A stretch of DNA of 58,391 nucleotides from an uncultured Clostridia bacterium (GCA_934675735.1 CAKURR010000015.1:1-58391); one strand, 5' to 3'; shown: positions 25,647 to 33,881, counted from the stretch's first letter. The notes: a model not told the origin generated them from the sequence alone. Numbers and translations are program-made.

Positions 25647-26267
25647 ATGAAGCCTGTTAATCTGACCGATTACCCGCGCAAAGACGCGTTCGCGTTCTTT
25701 TCCGCCGCGTCCAACCCGTTTTATGCCGTGACGTTTGAGCAGGATGTGACAAAGCTCTACGCCTACACCCACGCAAACGGCTTGTCGTTTTACCACGCGA
25801 TGAGCTATCTGGTCACCAAAGCAATGAATGAGGTGCAGATGTTTCGGTATGTGGTGAAGGACGGCGCGCTTTATGAAATCGAGGGGCGCACGCCGAGCCT
25901 GACCGAGCTGCGCAAGGGCGAGGAACAGTATTACTGCGTCAACGTGCCGTTTGTGGACGACATGGCGGCGTTCTGCGCGGAGGCGGCGAAGCGCCGCGAC
26001 AGCCAGCATGTGTTCATGAAGGCGGCGGAGGAGACGAGCGACCTGCTGTTCATCTCCTGCCTGCCGTGGGTGGATATCACCGGCTTGACGAACCCGCGCG
26101 ATTTTGACAAGGATGACAGCGTGCCGCGCGTCGTCTGGGGCAAATATGTGAAGAAGGACGAGCGGGTCATTCTGCATATCGCCGTGGAGGTCAACCACCG
26201 GCTGGTGGACGGCCTGCATATCGGCCGGTTTGCCCGGCAGCTGACCGCGCTGATTGAAGCGCTGTGA
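25647..26267 (+). CDS. chloramphenicol-acetyltransferase-like acyltransferase
   Basis: 206 residues with the CAT fold: an early FFSAASNPFYAVTFEQDVT segment and the late active-site motif NHRLVDGLHIGRF. The catalytic His and the Asp-Gly of HxxxDG are kept; the preceding His of classical CAT is Asn. Many gut Clostridia carry such CatA-like proteins without chloramphenicol resistance, so the acyl acceptor is unknown. The ATG at 25647 follows GAGAGAGG. Its TGA overlaps the GTG of the methyltransferase gene, so the two are translationally coupled. Confidence 0.82.
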   Translation: MKPVNLTDYPRKDAFAFFSAASNPFYAVTFEQDVTKLYAYTHANGLSFYHAMSYLVTKAMNEVQMFRYVVKDGALYEIEGRTPSLTELRKGEEQYYCVNVPFVDDMAAFCAEAAKRRDSQHVFMKAAEETSDLLFISCLPWVDITGLTNPRDFDKDDSVPRVVWGKYVKKDERVILHIAVEVNHRLVDGLHIGRFARQLTALIEAL

Positions 26268-27004
26268 GCGCGGCGTTGAAGCCCGGCGAGCGCATTGACG
26301 ATTTGCAGCGCGGCGGCCTGCGCATCATCCAGCGGGAGAGCGGCTTCCGCTTCGGCACGGACGCGGTGCTGCTGGCGGATTTCGCGGCGGTGAAACGGGG
26401 CGAACGCGTCTGCGACATGGGCACGGGGACGGGTGTTCTGCCGCTGCTGCTCAGCGCGCGGGCGGAGGGCACGACATTCGACGCGTTCGAGGTGCAGCCG
26501 GATGTGGCGGATATGGCGCGGCGGAGCGTCGCGCTCAACGGGCTTGAAGCGCGGATTCGCGTGCATTGTGCCGACTGCCGCGAGGCAGGCAGGGTCATCG
26601 GGCACGAAACCGTGCGGCTCGTGGTCACCAACCCGCCGTATACGGCGCTGGGCGCGGGACTGGTCAGTCCGGAAGCGACCCGCGCGATTTCGCGGAGCGA
26701 TTCGGACTGCCCGCTGGCGGACTGGATGGCGGCGTGCGCGCGCGTGCTGCAAAACGGCGGGCGGCTGTGCGCCGTCTTTCCCGCGCCGAGGCTGCTGGAG
26801 CTCTGCGACGCGATGCGCGGGGCAAAGGTTGAGCCCAAGCGCGTGCGCTTCATCGTTTCAAGGCCCGAGAGTGCGCCCAAGCTCGTGCTCGTCGAGGGCA
26901 AAAAGCGCGGAAGGCCGGGCCTGCATCTGCTGCCGATGCTCGTGACGCACACGGCGGAAGGCGGCTTTACCGACGAAATGCGGCGGATTTACGGCGAGCT
27001 GTAA
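26264..27004 (+). CDS. SAM-dependent methyltransferase of the TrmN6/YfiC (tRNA m6A37) type
   Basis: 246 residues, start GTG 26264 overlapping the previous stop. The first part reads IQRESGFRFGTDAVLLADF, the signature start of TrmN6-like enzymes. SAM-binding motif I is DMGTGTGVLPLLL. The catalytic motif NPPY near residue 125 is that of adenine-N6 (or glutamine) methyltransferases. It probably methylates adenine 37 of tRNA1(Val). The end has basic residues (KKRGRPG). Its pairing with a CAT-like gene is conserved nowhere that I know of. Confidence 0.86.
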   Translation: MSAALKPGERIDDLQRGGLRIIQRESGFRFGTDAVLLADFAAVKRGERVCDMGTGTGVLPLLLSARAEGTTFDAFEVQPDVADMARRSVALNGLEARIRVHCADCREAGRVIGHETVRLVVTNPPYTALGAGLVSPEATRAISRSDSDCPLADWMAACARVLQNGGRLCAVFPAPRLLELCDAMRGAKVEPKRVRFIVSRPESAPKLVLVEGKKRGRPGLHLLPMLVTHTAEGGFTDEMRRIYGEL

Positions 27005-27008
27005 AGCG

Positions 27009-27827
27009 TTACAGCCGAAACGCCTTTTGATTTTCCCGCGCGCAGAGCATCGCCAGCACGAACGAAACCAGCGCAAAGACGAGCGAGAGCGCCGAATGCA
27101 GCAGCAGATAGAGCATCGCCAGCAGAAACGCGACGAACAGATAGCGCCCCTGTTTGGCGGGGGCGAGCGCCAGTGCGCGGATGCGCCCGCGGGAAAACGG
27201 CGTTCGCTGTCGGCGCGCGCGGCGGGCGATTTCCGCGTCGGTGGCGGGATGGCGGCGGCCGAAGAGCAGCGCCAGACGGCGGCCCTCTATCAGGCGAATC
27301 GGCGGTTCCATCCACTCGGCGGCGCGCATGGCGGCGGGGGAAAAGCCGCCCGTCGCGGCCAGAACGCAGAATTCCGCGCCCGAGGCGACCCTTGCGCGGT
27401 GCGCGGCCAGCACGTCGCCCTCTCCGGCGGAAGAGCCGGACAGCGTCTGCGCGCAGCGGACGAGGTAGGTTCGGCCCGCATAGGTTAAAACGGAATCCTC
27501 CGCCGCGCCGCCCAGCGTTTGGGCCAGCAGCAGGCAGACGCGCTTTTCGGCATCGGCGGCGGGCAGAAGCATCAGCTCTTCCAGCGCAATCGCGCCGCCG
27601 ATGCGCACGCGGAGGGTCTGGTCGCGCCGCGCCAGCGTCCGCCGCTCGAGCAGAAGCAGCGTGAGCATCGCCAAGACAAACAGCGCGCTTCCGGCCAACA
27701 GGCTGAGCGCGCCGCTGTGCCAGAGCAGAAAGAAGTAGCCGACGCTCAAAACAAACAGCAAAACGCGAAGTGCCAGACGATCCAGCGCGGCTGCGATGCG
27801 GTTTTTGCTGTCAAAAGGGCTGACCAT
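27009..27827 (-). CDS. membrane protein with degenerate Mrr-like restriction-endonuclease fold
   Basis: 272 residues. Two transmembrane helices lie near residues 20-60 and two near 225-262. Between them, residues about 90-200 read like the Mrr/PD-(D/E)XK core: a strand pair with YAGRTYLVRCAQTL where active enzymes have an LVQCK-type motif, and a later FCVLAATGGFSPAAMRAAEW leading to IRLIEGRRLALLF. The catalytic Lys and acidic residues appear to be lost, so it is probably not a nuclease. The ATG follows GGGAGG by 10 bases. It stands alone between a methyltransferase gene and divergent nadD. Confidence 0.6.
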   Translation of the reverse strand: MVSPFDSKNRIAAALDRLALRVLLFVLSVGYFFLLWHSGALSLLAGSALFVLAMLTLLLLERRTLARRDQTLRVRIGGAIALEELMLLPAADAEKRVCLLLAQTLGGAAEDSVLTYAGRTYLVRCAQTLSGSSAGEGDVLAAHRARVASGAEFCVLAATGGFSPAAMRAAEWMEPPIRLIEGRRLALLFGRRHPATDAEIARRARRQRTPFSRGRIRALALAPAKQGRYLFVAFLLAMLYLLLHSALSLVFALVSFVLAMLCARENQKAFRL

Positions 27828-27970
27828 ACCTGAAATTCCTCCCGTTAAAATCTGGAATCGGCTTTAGATTTTGCGCTTTTTTCAAAATGTATGCGGTTTC
27901 CTCTTTTCGGCGCGCGCGGAATTTGATATAATAAAACATCATGCGCCAAAAAGCGAAGGGAGGGGCCTGC

Positions 27971-28594
27971 ATGCCGGAAATCGGATTGATGGGCGGCAGT
28001 TTCAACCCCGTCCATTGCGGGCATATCGCGCTCGCCCGCGCCGCGCTGGAGAGCGGGAAGGTGGAACGCGTGCTCTTTCTGCCGACGGGCAACCCGCCGC
28101 ACAAGAAGGAAGGGCTTGCCGATAAATATGACAGGCTGCGCATGGTGGAGCTGGCCGTGGAGAGCGAGACAGGCATGGCGGTCTGCCGCGAGGAAATCGA
28201 CCGCGGCGGCGTGATTTACACCGTCGATACGCTGGCCGCGCTGAAGGAGAAGATGCCAAACTGCACGCTGACCTATCTCATCGGCGCGGATACGCTGCGC
28301 GCGCTGGGCACGTGGCGGCGCGTGGAGACGGTCATCGAGCGATGCAAATTTTTGGTGATGATGCGCGAGGGAGAAACGCGGGAGGAGGTCATCCGCCTGG
28401 CCGGACTGTGGACGGCCCGGGGCGCGCAGATTGATTTTCTCAACGCGCGGAAGATGGATATCTCTTCGACACAGATTCGCGAAAGCATACAAAAGGGATT
28501 GCCCTTCGAGCGGCTTGTGCCGCAGGCCGTGGCGGATTATATCCGTGAGCACGGGCTTTACGGGGCAGAAACGGGCATGGAGTTGAACCAATGA
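27971..28594 (+). CDS. nadD: nicotinate-nucleotide adenylyltransferase
   Basis: 207 residues. It adenylates nicotinate mononucleotide to deamido-NAD in NAD synthesis. The nucleotidyltransferase motif GGSFNPVHCGH is at residues 8-18, the segment PTGNPPHKK follows, and the C-terminal ISSTQIRESI motif is present. The ATG at 27971 follows GGGAGGGG; an in-frame ATG at 27941 is less well placed. A TATAAT at 27927-27932 may be the -10. It overlaps yqeK by 4 bases, a conserved pair. Confidence 0.95.
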   Translation: MPEIGLMGGSFNPVHCGHIALARAALESGKVERVLFLPTGNPPHKKEGLADKYDRLRMVELAVESETGMAVCREEIDRGGVIYTVDTLAALKEKMPNCTLTYLIGADTLRALGTWRRVETVIERCKFLVMMREGETREEVIRLAGLWTARGAQIDFLNARKMDISSTQIRESIQKGLPFERLVPQAVADYIREHGLYGAETGMELNQ

Positions 28595-29154
28595 AACGCG
28601 AAAAAATAGAGTACAGATTGAAAAAAGAGCTGGACGCGGCGCGCTATGCGCATACGCTCGGCGTGGAACAGACCGCGCGCGAAATGGCCCGGCAGTTCGG
28701 CGCGGATGAGGATAAGGCCGCGCTGGCGGGGCTGCTGCATGACTGCGCCAAGTGTCTGCCGCTCGGGCAGATGGTCAAGGCGTCCAAGGATGAAAAGCTC
28801 GATGCGGTGATGCGGGAATCCAAGGCGCTCATGCACGCCGTGGCGGGCATGCACCTGGCACAGGACGTCTACGATGTGCATGACCCCGAGGTGCTCGGCG
28901 CCATCCGCTGGCATACCACAGGACACGCCAACATGACCAAGCTCGAAAAAATCGTCTATCTGGCCGATATAATTGAGCCGAACCGAAAGCCGTATCCCGG
29001 GCTGGAGGCACTTAGAAAGCTCTGCATGACCGATTTGGATGAAGCCATGCATATGGCGCTGCTCATGAGCCTTGACCATGTGCGCGAGCAGGGCAAGCCC
29101 CTGCACCCCGATACCATGGCCGCGCTGGCCGAGTATGAACCCGAACTGGTTTGA
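28591..29154 (+). CDS. yqeK: HD-domain hydrolase YqeK (probable symmetrical Ap4A hydrolase)
   Basis: 187 residues with HD-domain metal motifs: an early His in YAHTLGVEQTA, the pair in LLHDCAK, later His in IRWHTTGH and Asp in LADIIEPNR. Recent work on the family shows hydrolysis of diadenosine tetraphosphate to ADP. The ATG overlaps the nadD stop (ATGA). A family A repeat separates it from rsfS, which in many Bacillota follows directly. Confidence 0.93.
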   Translation: MKREKIEYRLKKELDAARYAHTLGVEQTAREMARQFGADEDKAALAGLLHDCAKCLPLGQMVKASKDEKLDAVMRESKALMHAVAGMHLAQDVYDVHDPEVLGAIRWHTTGHANMTKLEKIVYLADIIEPNRKPYPGLEALRKLCMTDLDEAMHMALLMSLDHVREQGKPLHPDTMAALAEYEPELV

Positions 29155-29174
29155 CGGAAGCAGGGAAAAAAACA

Positions 29175-29285
29175 CGGACGCGCAATGCGCGCCCCTACAT
29201 CTCTTTGTTTATCGCAAAGCGATAAACAAAAAACGGGAAATCCAAGAACCTCAGGTTCTTGGCGGGGTTTGGGGCAGCGCCCCAA
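29175..29285 (+). repeat. family A modular hairpin repeat, copy 2 (yqeK-rsfS gap)
   Basis: All four modules are intact. Module i contains GGACGCGCAATGCGCGCCC (29177-29195). Module ii is TTTGTTTATCGC/GCGATAAACAAA with loop AAA (29204-29230). Module iii is CCAAGAACC/GGTTCTTGG with loop TCA (29242-29262). Module iv is TTGGGGC/GCCCCAA with loop AGC (29269-29285). Confidence 0.9.
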
Positions 29286-29362
29286 CGTACCCCTCGTACC
29301 CCCGTTCCCCGACGACAACTTGCGGAATACGCATTTGTTCATATTTTGAAGGAGGAAATAAC

Positions 29363-29737
29363 ATGGATCAGAAAGCGATTGCGCTGGCTGCGGCTAAAGC
29401 GCTGGACGCCAAGCGCGGCAAGGATATTGTGGTGCTCAAGGTGGATGAAATGACCGTCATCACCGATTATATGGTGATTGCGACGGGCCGCTCCGTGCCG
29501 CAGGTGAAGGCGCTGGCGGAACACGTCGAAGAGGAGCTGGCGAAGGCCGATTTGTTTGCCCGCCGCCGCGAGGGCGTGAACGAGGGGCATTGGTGCATCC
29601 TCGATTACGGCGATGTGATGGTGCATATCTTCCATGAGCAGGACCGCGAATACTACCAGCTCGAACGCCTGTGGAGCAACGGCACCAACGAAGTCGAATT
29701 TGAATCGGACGCAAACGAATCGTCCGCGGAGGAATAA
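29363..29737 (+). CDS. rsfS: ribosome silencing factor RsfS
   Basis: 124 residues. It binds ribosomal protein L14 and blocks subunit joining when nutrients are short. The domain covers nearly the whole protein, with VLKVDEMTVITDYMVIATG near residue 22, GHWCILDYGDVMVHIF near residue 75 and YYQLERLW. The C-terminus has a short acidic/serine tail. AAGGAGG lies 8 bases before the ATG at 29363. The position after nadD-yqeK agrees with common gene order. Confidence 0.94.
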   Translation: MDQKAIALAAAKALDAKRGKDIVVLKVDEMTVITDYMVIATGRSVPQVKALAEHVEEELAKADLFARRREGVNEGHWCILDYGDVMVHIFHEQDREYYQLERLWSNGTNEVEFESDANESSAEE

Positions 29738-29740
29738 TCC

Positions 29741-30373
29741 ATGCCGAAAAAGAAGGACGCCGTCATCATCGGCGTGGTGCTGCTGCTGGCTGTCGTGCTG
29801 TTTGCGGCGTCAAAGATGATGCCCAAGACCGACCTGTCCACCAAAACCGCCGACGTGACCCTCGCGCCCGACGCGGTGGAATACCTCGATGAAACGCCCG
29901 CGCCCGAGACAACCGAAGCGCCGGCCGTGACCGAGACGCCCGAAATCACCGCCGAGCCGACCGCCGAAGTGACGGAAGCGCCGGAGGAGACCGAGGCACC
30001 CGTGGCGACGGACGAACCGACGGCTCAGCCGACCGCCGCGCCCGAAAGCGCGAACATGGTCGGGCCTGTGATGCCCAAGCAGACCGATAAGGTGCGCGGC
30101 TATGTCGTCATCACCGTGGCGGGCCGCCAGTACGGCGACCCGATTCCGATGGATCGCGACAAAATCATCACCATCAAGCAGGATAACGGCGATGTCAATA
30201 AGATTCATATCACGCCCGAATATGTCGTGATGGAATCCTCCACCTGCGAAAATCAGGATTGCATCGGCGAGGGCGAGGTCAATGTGAATACCTATCAAGA
30301 CCGCATTCTGAGCACGTTTATCATCTGCCTGCCCAACCAGGTGACGATTGAAATGGTGCCCGCCGACGAATAA
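29741..30373 (+). CDS. membrane-anchored NusG domain II protein
   Basis: 210 residues. A transmembrane anchor covers residues 7-26, followed by a long low-complexity linker rich in Thr, Glu, Pro and Ala (residues about 45-105). Residues about 118-205 match the extracellular NusG domain II family: YVVITVAGRQYGDPI, then VVMESSTCENQDCIGEG with the typical two cysteines, and a CLPNQVTIEM end. Such proteins often lie beside Gx-transporter and flavinylation genes, as here. It starts 3 bases after rsfS. Confidence 0.82.
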   Translation: MPKKKDAVIIGVVLLLAVVLFAASKMMPKTDLSTKTADVTLAPDAVEYLDETPAPETTEAPAVTETPEITAEPTAEVTEAPEETEAPVATDEPTAQPTAAPESANMVGPVMPKQTDKVRGYVVITVAGRQYGDPIPMDRDKIITIKQDNGDVNKIHITPEYVVMESSTCENQDCIGEGEVNVNTYQDRILSTFIICLPNQVTIEMVPADE

Positions 30374-30398
30374 GGCAGGCAGGAAAGAAGGAAATGTC

Positions 30399-30911
30399 AT
30401 GCGAAACAAGAGCGCTCAGCGGGTGGCCGTTTCCGGCCTGCTGACCAGCCTGATGCTCGTTCTGGGCTTAATCGAGCGCCAATTTCCGCTGACGGCGGCG
30501 ATTCCCGGCATTAAGCTTGGTCTGGCCAACTCGGTGCTGATTTACGCGCTGTATATGCTGGGCATCAAGCAGTCCGTTGTGCTGATGCTGCTCAAGGCGC
30601 TGATGAGCTGGCTCATCTACACCAACATGCAGGCGATGTTTTATTCGCTGGCGGGCGGCGCGCTGTCGCTGCTGGCGATGATTGCGCTCAGCCGCATCAA
30701 GGGCGTGAGCGTCATCGGCGTGAGCGCGCTCGGCGCGGTGGCCTTCAATATCGGCCAGATTTTGATGGCGGTGGTCATGCTCAACACGCCGCAGCTGATT
30801 GTCACCTATCTGCCGGTGCTGATGGTTTCCGGCGTGGTGACGGGCGTGCTGACCGGCGTGGTCGCGCAGATGGTGATGAAGCACCTGAAGGTCATCGGGA
30901 AAAAGGGATAA
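30399..30911 (+). CDS. Gx transporter family membrane protein
   Basis: 170 residues with five or six transmembrane helices. RQFPLTAAIPGIKLGLANSV is the family signature (Hpre_diP_synt_I, named after heptaprenyl diphosphate synthase component I). Proteins of this family resemble ECF-type S components and occur with Rnf-like and ApbE-linked systems. The ATG at 30399 follows GAAGGAA by 6 bases. It ends the nadD-to-Gx operon, at a terminator shared with convergent degV. Confidence 0.82.
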   Translation: MRNKSAQRVAVSGLLTSLMLVLGLIERQFPLTAAIPGIKLGLANSVLIYALYMLGIKQSVVLMLLKALMSWLIYTNMQAMFYSLAGGALSLLAMIALSRIKGVSVIGVSALGAVAFNIGQILMAVVMLNTPQLIVTYLPVLMVSGVVTGVLTGVVAQMVMKHLKVIGKKG

Positions 30912-30946
30912 CAAAAATGCTCCTGACAAGCGGGAGCATTTTTGTT
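30910..30946. terminator. bidirectional intrinsic terminator
   Basis: A 14-bp stem (30910-30923 with 30933-30946) containing A and T tracts works for both the Gx gene and convergent degV. Confidence 0.88.
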
Positions 30947-31790
30947 ATTCAACGGAAATGTAGGCCACGCCGAACGCGCCCGGGCCGACGTGCGTGCCGA
31001 TGGTCGGCCCGATGGAAACAGCGTCTTCAATCGAGCAGGCATAACCCGCCTGCGCGGTCTGCCGAAGGAACGCGATGCAGTTTTCGCGCCCGCCTGTGTA
31101 GAGCGGCAGCAGCGGATAACGCGGGTCGATGGGGTGGCTTTCCATCAGTTTCATCAGCGCGTCGCCCGCGCGGTGGCGGCCGATGGCCTTGCCCGCCATC
31201 GCCACAAGGCCGTCGGGGCTGACGGTGACCAGCGGCTTGAGCTTCATCAGCATGCCTACGCCCGCGACGGCTTTGGGGATGCGCCCGCCGCGCGCCAGAT
31301 ATTCCAGCGTATCCAGACAGGCGAAGATGCGCACGCGCGGCACGAGCAGGCGGAGCGCTTCCGCGATGGCCTGCACGGTTTTGCCGCCTGCGTCGCGCAT
31401 GCGGCAGGCCTCCCGAACGAGCAGGCGCTCGCCGACCGTCGCGGAGAGGGAATCCACCAGCGCGATATCGAGGTCTTCCGTCATGCCCGCGGCAATCAGC
31501 GCGCTTTGCAGCGTGCCCGAAAGCGCGGAGGAAATCAGCACGCACAGCACGCTGTCGCCCGCGGCCTTTGCGGTTTCAAACTCGCGCAGAAAGGCGTCCG
31601 GCGAGGGTTGGGAGGTCTTGGGCGTCTGCCCGGCTTCCATGCGCTGCCAGAAGATTTCCTGCGGCAAATCCACGCCGTCGGTGTAGGTATCTTCGTCGAA
31701 GGTGACGGTCATCGGCACGCAGCGGACGGAGAGATTTTGCAGCTCCGTCTGCGTGAAATCGGCGGCGGAATCGGTGATGATGCGAATCAT
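30945..31790 (-). CDS. DegV family fatty-acid-binding protein
   Basis: 281 residues. TDSAADFT at residues 6-13 and SSALSGTLQSA near residue 86 are the DegV ligand-binding motifs. Later segments LEYLARGGRIPKA and HVGPGAFGVAY are also characteristic. DegV/FakB proteins bind fatty acids and can present them to the kinase FakA, which is not in this window. It lies 19 bases downstream of a MarR gene on the same strand and is probably cotranscribed with it. Confidence 0.93.
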   Translation of the reverse strand: MIRIITDSAADFTQTELQNLSVRCVPMTVTFDEDTYTDGVDLPQEIFWQRMEAGQTPKTSQPSPDAFLREFETAKAAGDSVLCVLISSALSGTLQSALIAAGMTEDLDIALVDSLSATVGERLLVREACRMRDAGGKTVQAIAEALRLLVPRVRIFACLDTLEYLARGGRIPKAVAGVGMLMKLKPLVTVSPDGLVAMAGKAIGRHRAGDALMKLMESHPIDPRYPLLPLYTGGRENCIAFLRQTAQAGYACSIEDAVSIGPTIGTHVGPGAFGVAYISVE

Positions 31791-31809
31791 ATGAATAAAA
31801 TTCCTTTCG

Positions 31810-32250
31810 TCAAACGAGATGCTCCAGCGCGGAAACGGCTTCGTTGATGCCGTCGGTCAGCGTGCGCGTCTTATCTTCGCCCAGGGCATCGATAAGGCGG
31901 TCGAGAATGGCCGCGATGTGTTCATGCTCGGCGAGGTAAGCCGCGCGGCCCGCGTCGGTCAGGCGGATGAGAATCACGCGCTTATCCGCGTCGCTGCGCG
32001 TGCGGAGAAGAAAGCCCTTGCCTTCCAGCGTGGTCAGAACCTTGTTCATCTGGCTCTTGAGCAGGCGCGTTTCGGCGATGAGCGTCGTGGCGGTGCAGGT
32101 GCGGCCCGTGTCCTCCGCGCGGAGCAGGATGCCGAGCACATGCGCCTCGTTATACGTCAGCGTGGAGACAAGGCGCTTGTTCCAGAGCGTGGAGGTGAGG
32201 GAGAGCCACGCGGCAAGCAGGCGGTCGCCCGTGGTGAGGGTACAGGGCAT
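31810..32250 (-). CDS. MarR-family transcriptional regulator
   Basis: 146 residues, normal for MarR. The winged helix-turn-helix covers residues about 30-105 (LTYNEAHVLGILL, LKSQMNKVLTTLEGKGFLLR, then RSDADKRVILIRLTDAGR). GAAGGAGG lies 7 bases before the ATG. It precedes degV and is divergent from galactokinase. Two identical-type palindromes, GTTCA-N5-TGAAC, lie in the shared region, one directly over its own start site, so autorepression is likely. FabT-like control of fatty-acid use through DegV would fit, but this is inference. Confidence 0.9.
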   Translation of the reverse strand: MPCTLTTGDRLLAAWLSLTSTLWNKRLVSTLTYNEAHVLGILLRAEDTGRTCTATTLIAETRLLKSQMNKVLTTLEGKGFLLRTRSDADKRVILIRLTDAGRAAYLAEHEHIAAILDRLIDALGEDKTRTLTDGINEAVSALEHLV

Positions 32251-32269
32251 GCGGATTCCTCCTTCAAAA

Positions 32270-32284
32270 GTTCACAAAATGAAC
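32270..32284. promoter_or_regulatory. MarR operator box 1 (GTTCA-N5-TGAAC)
   Basis: The perfect inverted repeat GTTCACAAAATGAAC lies at about +4 to +18 of the marR-degV transcript, where a bound repressor would block transcription. Confidence 0.7.
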
Positions 32285-32294
32285 AACGTGCATC

Positions 32295-32323
32295 ATCATA
32301 AACCGAAGAAGGGAAATTGTCAA
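32295..32323 (-). promoter_or_regulatory. promoter of marR-degV
   Basis: On the minus strand TTGACA (32318-32323) is followed after 17 bases by TATGAT (32295-32300). Confidence 0.78.
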
Positions 32324-32340
32324 GCGGTTTGACGAAAAAA

Positions 32341-32355
32341 GTTCAAAAGATGAAC
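32341..32355. promoter_or_regulatory. MarR operator box 2 (GTTCA-N5-TGAAC)
   Basis: GTTCAAAAGATGAAC has the same half sites and spacing as box 1, centred 71 bases away. It lies just upstream of the -35 of the galactokinase promoter, in a position compatible with activation or weak repression. Confidence 0.68.
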
Positions 32356-32367
32356 AAAATGCCGCAC

Positions 32368-32396
32368 TTGACAAAGCGACAAAAAACGGCAATAAT
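32368..32396 (+). promoter_or_regulatory. promoter of galactokinase
   Basis: TTGACA (32368-32373) is followed after 17 bases by AATAAT (32391-32396). Confidence 0.72.
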
Positions 32397-32444
32397 AGAA
32401 GCAGAAACCATCCGACAGATGCGGATGAGATGGAGGAACGACAG

Positions 32445-33728
32445 ATGAGCGAGCAGTGGGCTGCATATCAGGATTCAAAGGCGTTTGCCGGCCGTGTGGC
32501 GACGCTTTACGGCGCGGGGGAAGCCGTGCTGGCGCTGCAAAAGGCGCGCTACGGCAAGCTGGTGGAGCGGTTTGAAAAGCGTTTCGGCGAGCAGAAGGAA
32601 GGACTTTGCTTCTTCTCCGCGCCCGGGCGCACGGAAATCGGCGGCAACCACACCGACCACAACAACGGCCGCGTGCTGGCGGCGGCGGTGGATTTGGATA
32701 CCATCGCCTGCGTGAGCGCGACGGCGGACAACACCATCGTGGTGGACAGCGAGGGCTTTGCGCCGATTACGGTGGAGATTGAGAACCTTGAAATCCGCGA
32801 GAAGGATTTCGGCACGACGCTGGCGCTGATTCGCGGCACGGCGGGCATCATGAAAGAGATGGGCTATAAGGTCGGCGGTTTCCGCGCGACGATTTCCAGC
32901 TCGGTGCTGCGCGGAAGCGGCCTGTCCTCGTCGGCGGCGTTTGAGGTGCTGATTGCGGCGATTCTCGACGGGCTGTACAACGGCTTCGTCGTGGACGCCA
33001 AGACCCGCGCCGTTATCGCGCAGAAGGTGGAGAACGTCTATTTCGGCAAGCCGTGCGGGCTGATGGACCAGATGGCCTCCTCCGTGGGTGGCATGGTCAC
33101 GATTGATTTCAAGGAGAAGGACGCGAAGGTCGAGGCGATTGCCTGCGATTTCGCGGCTAAGGGCTATGCGCTGTGCGTGGTCAACACGGGCGGCGACCAC
33201 GGCGATTTGACCGACGACTACGCGGCCATCCGCAAAGAGATGGAAGCCGTCGCGGCGCACTTTGGCAAGCATGTGCTGCGCGAGGTCGGGCAAGAGACGG
33301 TGGAAAGCCATATCGGCGAGCTGCGCAAAGCGTGCGGCGACCGCGCGGTGCTGCGCGCACTGCATTATTACGACGAGAACGCCCGCGTGCTCGAGCAGGC
33401 GGCGGCGATTCGTGGCGGCGACCTGCCCGCGTTCTTTGATGCGGTGAAGCGCAGCGGCGACAGCAGCTGGAAGCTCTTGCAGAACGTCTACGCCCGCCCG
33501 ACGGAGGAGCAGATGGCGATGGGCATCGAGCTGAGCCGCCGTTTCCTGCACGGCGACGGCGCACAGCGCGTGCACGGCGGCGGTTTCGCGGGGACGATTC
33601 AGGCGTATGTGCCGCTTGAGCGTTTGGCCGATTACAAGAAGCTGATGGAGGACGCTTTCGGCCCGGGCAGCTGCACCGCGCTGATGGTTCGTCCCGAAGG
33701 CGCCGTGATGATGCCGATGGAGGCGTAA
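32445..33728 (+). CDS. galK: galactokinase (GHMP kinase)
   Basis: 427 residues. It phosphorylates galactose at C1 in the Leloir pathway. The galactokinase signature GRTEIGGNHTDHNNG is near residue 60, the ATP loop LRGSGLSSSAAFE near residue 153, and the C-terminal GGGFAGTIQA near residue 376. The N-terminal 40 residues precede the usual domain. GGAGG lies 8 bases before the ATG at 32445; an ATG at 32430 contains the binding site itself. No galT or galE is adjacent, and control by the divergent MarR would be unusual for a sugar kinase. Confidence 0.9.
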   Translation: MSEQWAAYQDSKAFAGRVATLYGAGEAVLALQKARYGKLVERFEKRFGEQKEGLCFFSAPGRTEIGGNHTDHNNGRVLAAAVDLDTIACVSATADNTIVVDSEGFAPITVEIENLEIREKDFGTTLALIRGTAGIMKEMGYKVGGFRATISSSVLRGSGLSSSAAFEVLIAAILDGLYNGFVVDAKTRAVIAQKVENVYFGKPCGLMDQMASSVGGMVTIDFKEKDAKVEAIACDFAAKGYALCVVNTGGDHGDLTDDYAAIRKEMEAVAAHFGKHVLREVGQETVESHIGELRKACGDRAVLRALHYYDENARVLEQAAAIRGGDLPAFFDAVKRSGDSSWKLLQNVYARPTEEQMAMGIELSRRFLHGDGAQRVHGGGFAGTIQAYVPLERLADYKKLMEDAFGPGSCTALMVRPEGAVMMPMEA

Positions 33729-33742
33729 AACGCAATACGATG

Positions 33743-33766
33743 GCCGCTTTTCGAGAGAAAGGCGGC
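33743..33766 (+). terminator. terminator after galK
   Basis: GCCGC-TTT pairs with AAAG-GCGGC (33743-33750, 33758-33766) with one bulged base. TGTTTTATTT follows. Confidence 0.65.
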
Positions 33767-33784
33767 TGTTTTATTTGCGCCCAC

Positions 33785-33814
33785 TTGAAAAGAAGAAGGT
33801 GAATATGATATAAT
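33785..33814 (+). promoter_or_regulatory. promoter of the CapD-like gene
   Basis: TTGAAA (33785-33790) is followed after 18 bases by TATAAT (33809-33814). Confidence 0.6.
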
Positions 33815-33881
33815 CTAAAATCAGCGAGACAGAGAGAATCTGCGCGTCTTTTTTGCGCGCTTTTAATTGGAGAGACAACTG

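Noticed and set aside
25647..26267. Chloramphenicol resistance gene
   Set aside because: It has the fold and active-site motif but lacks the first His of the classical HH pair. It is coupled to a methyltransferase gene with no mobile-element context.
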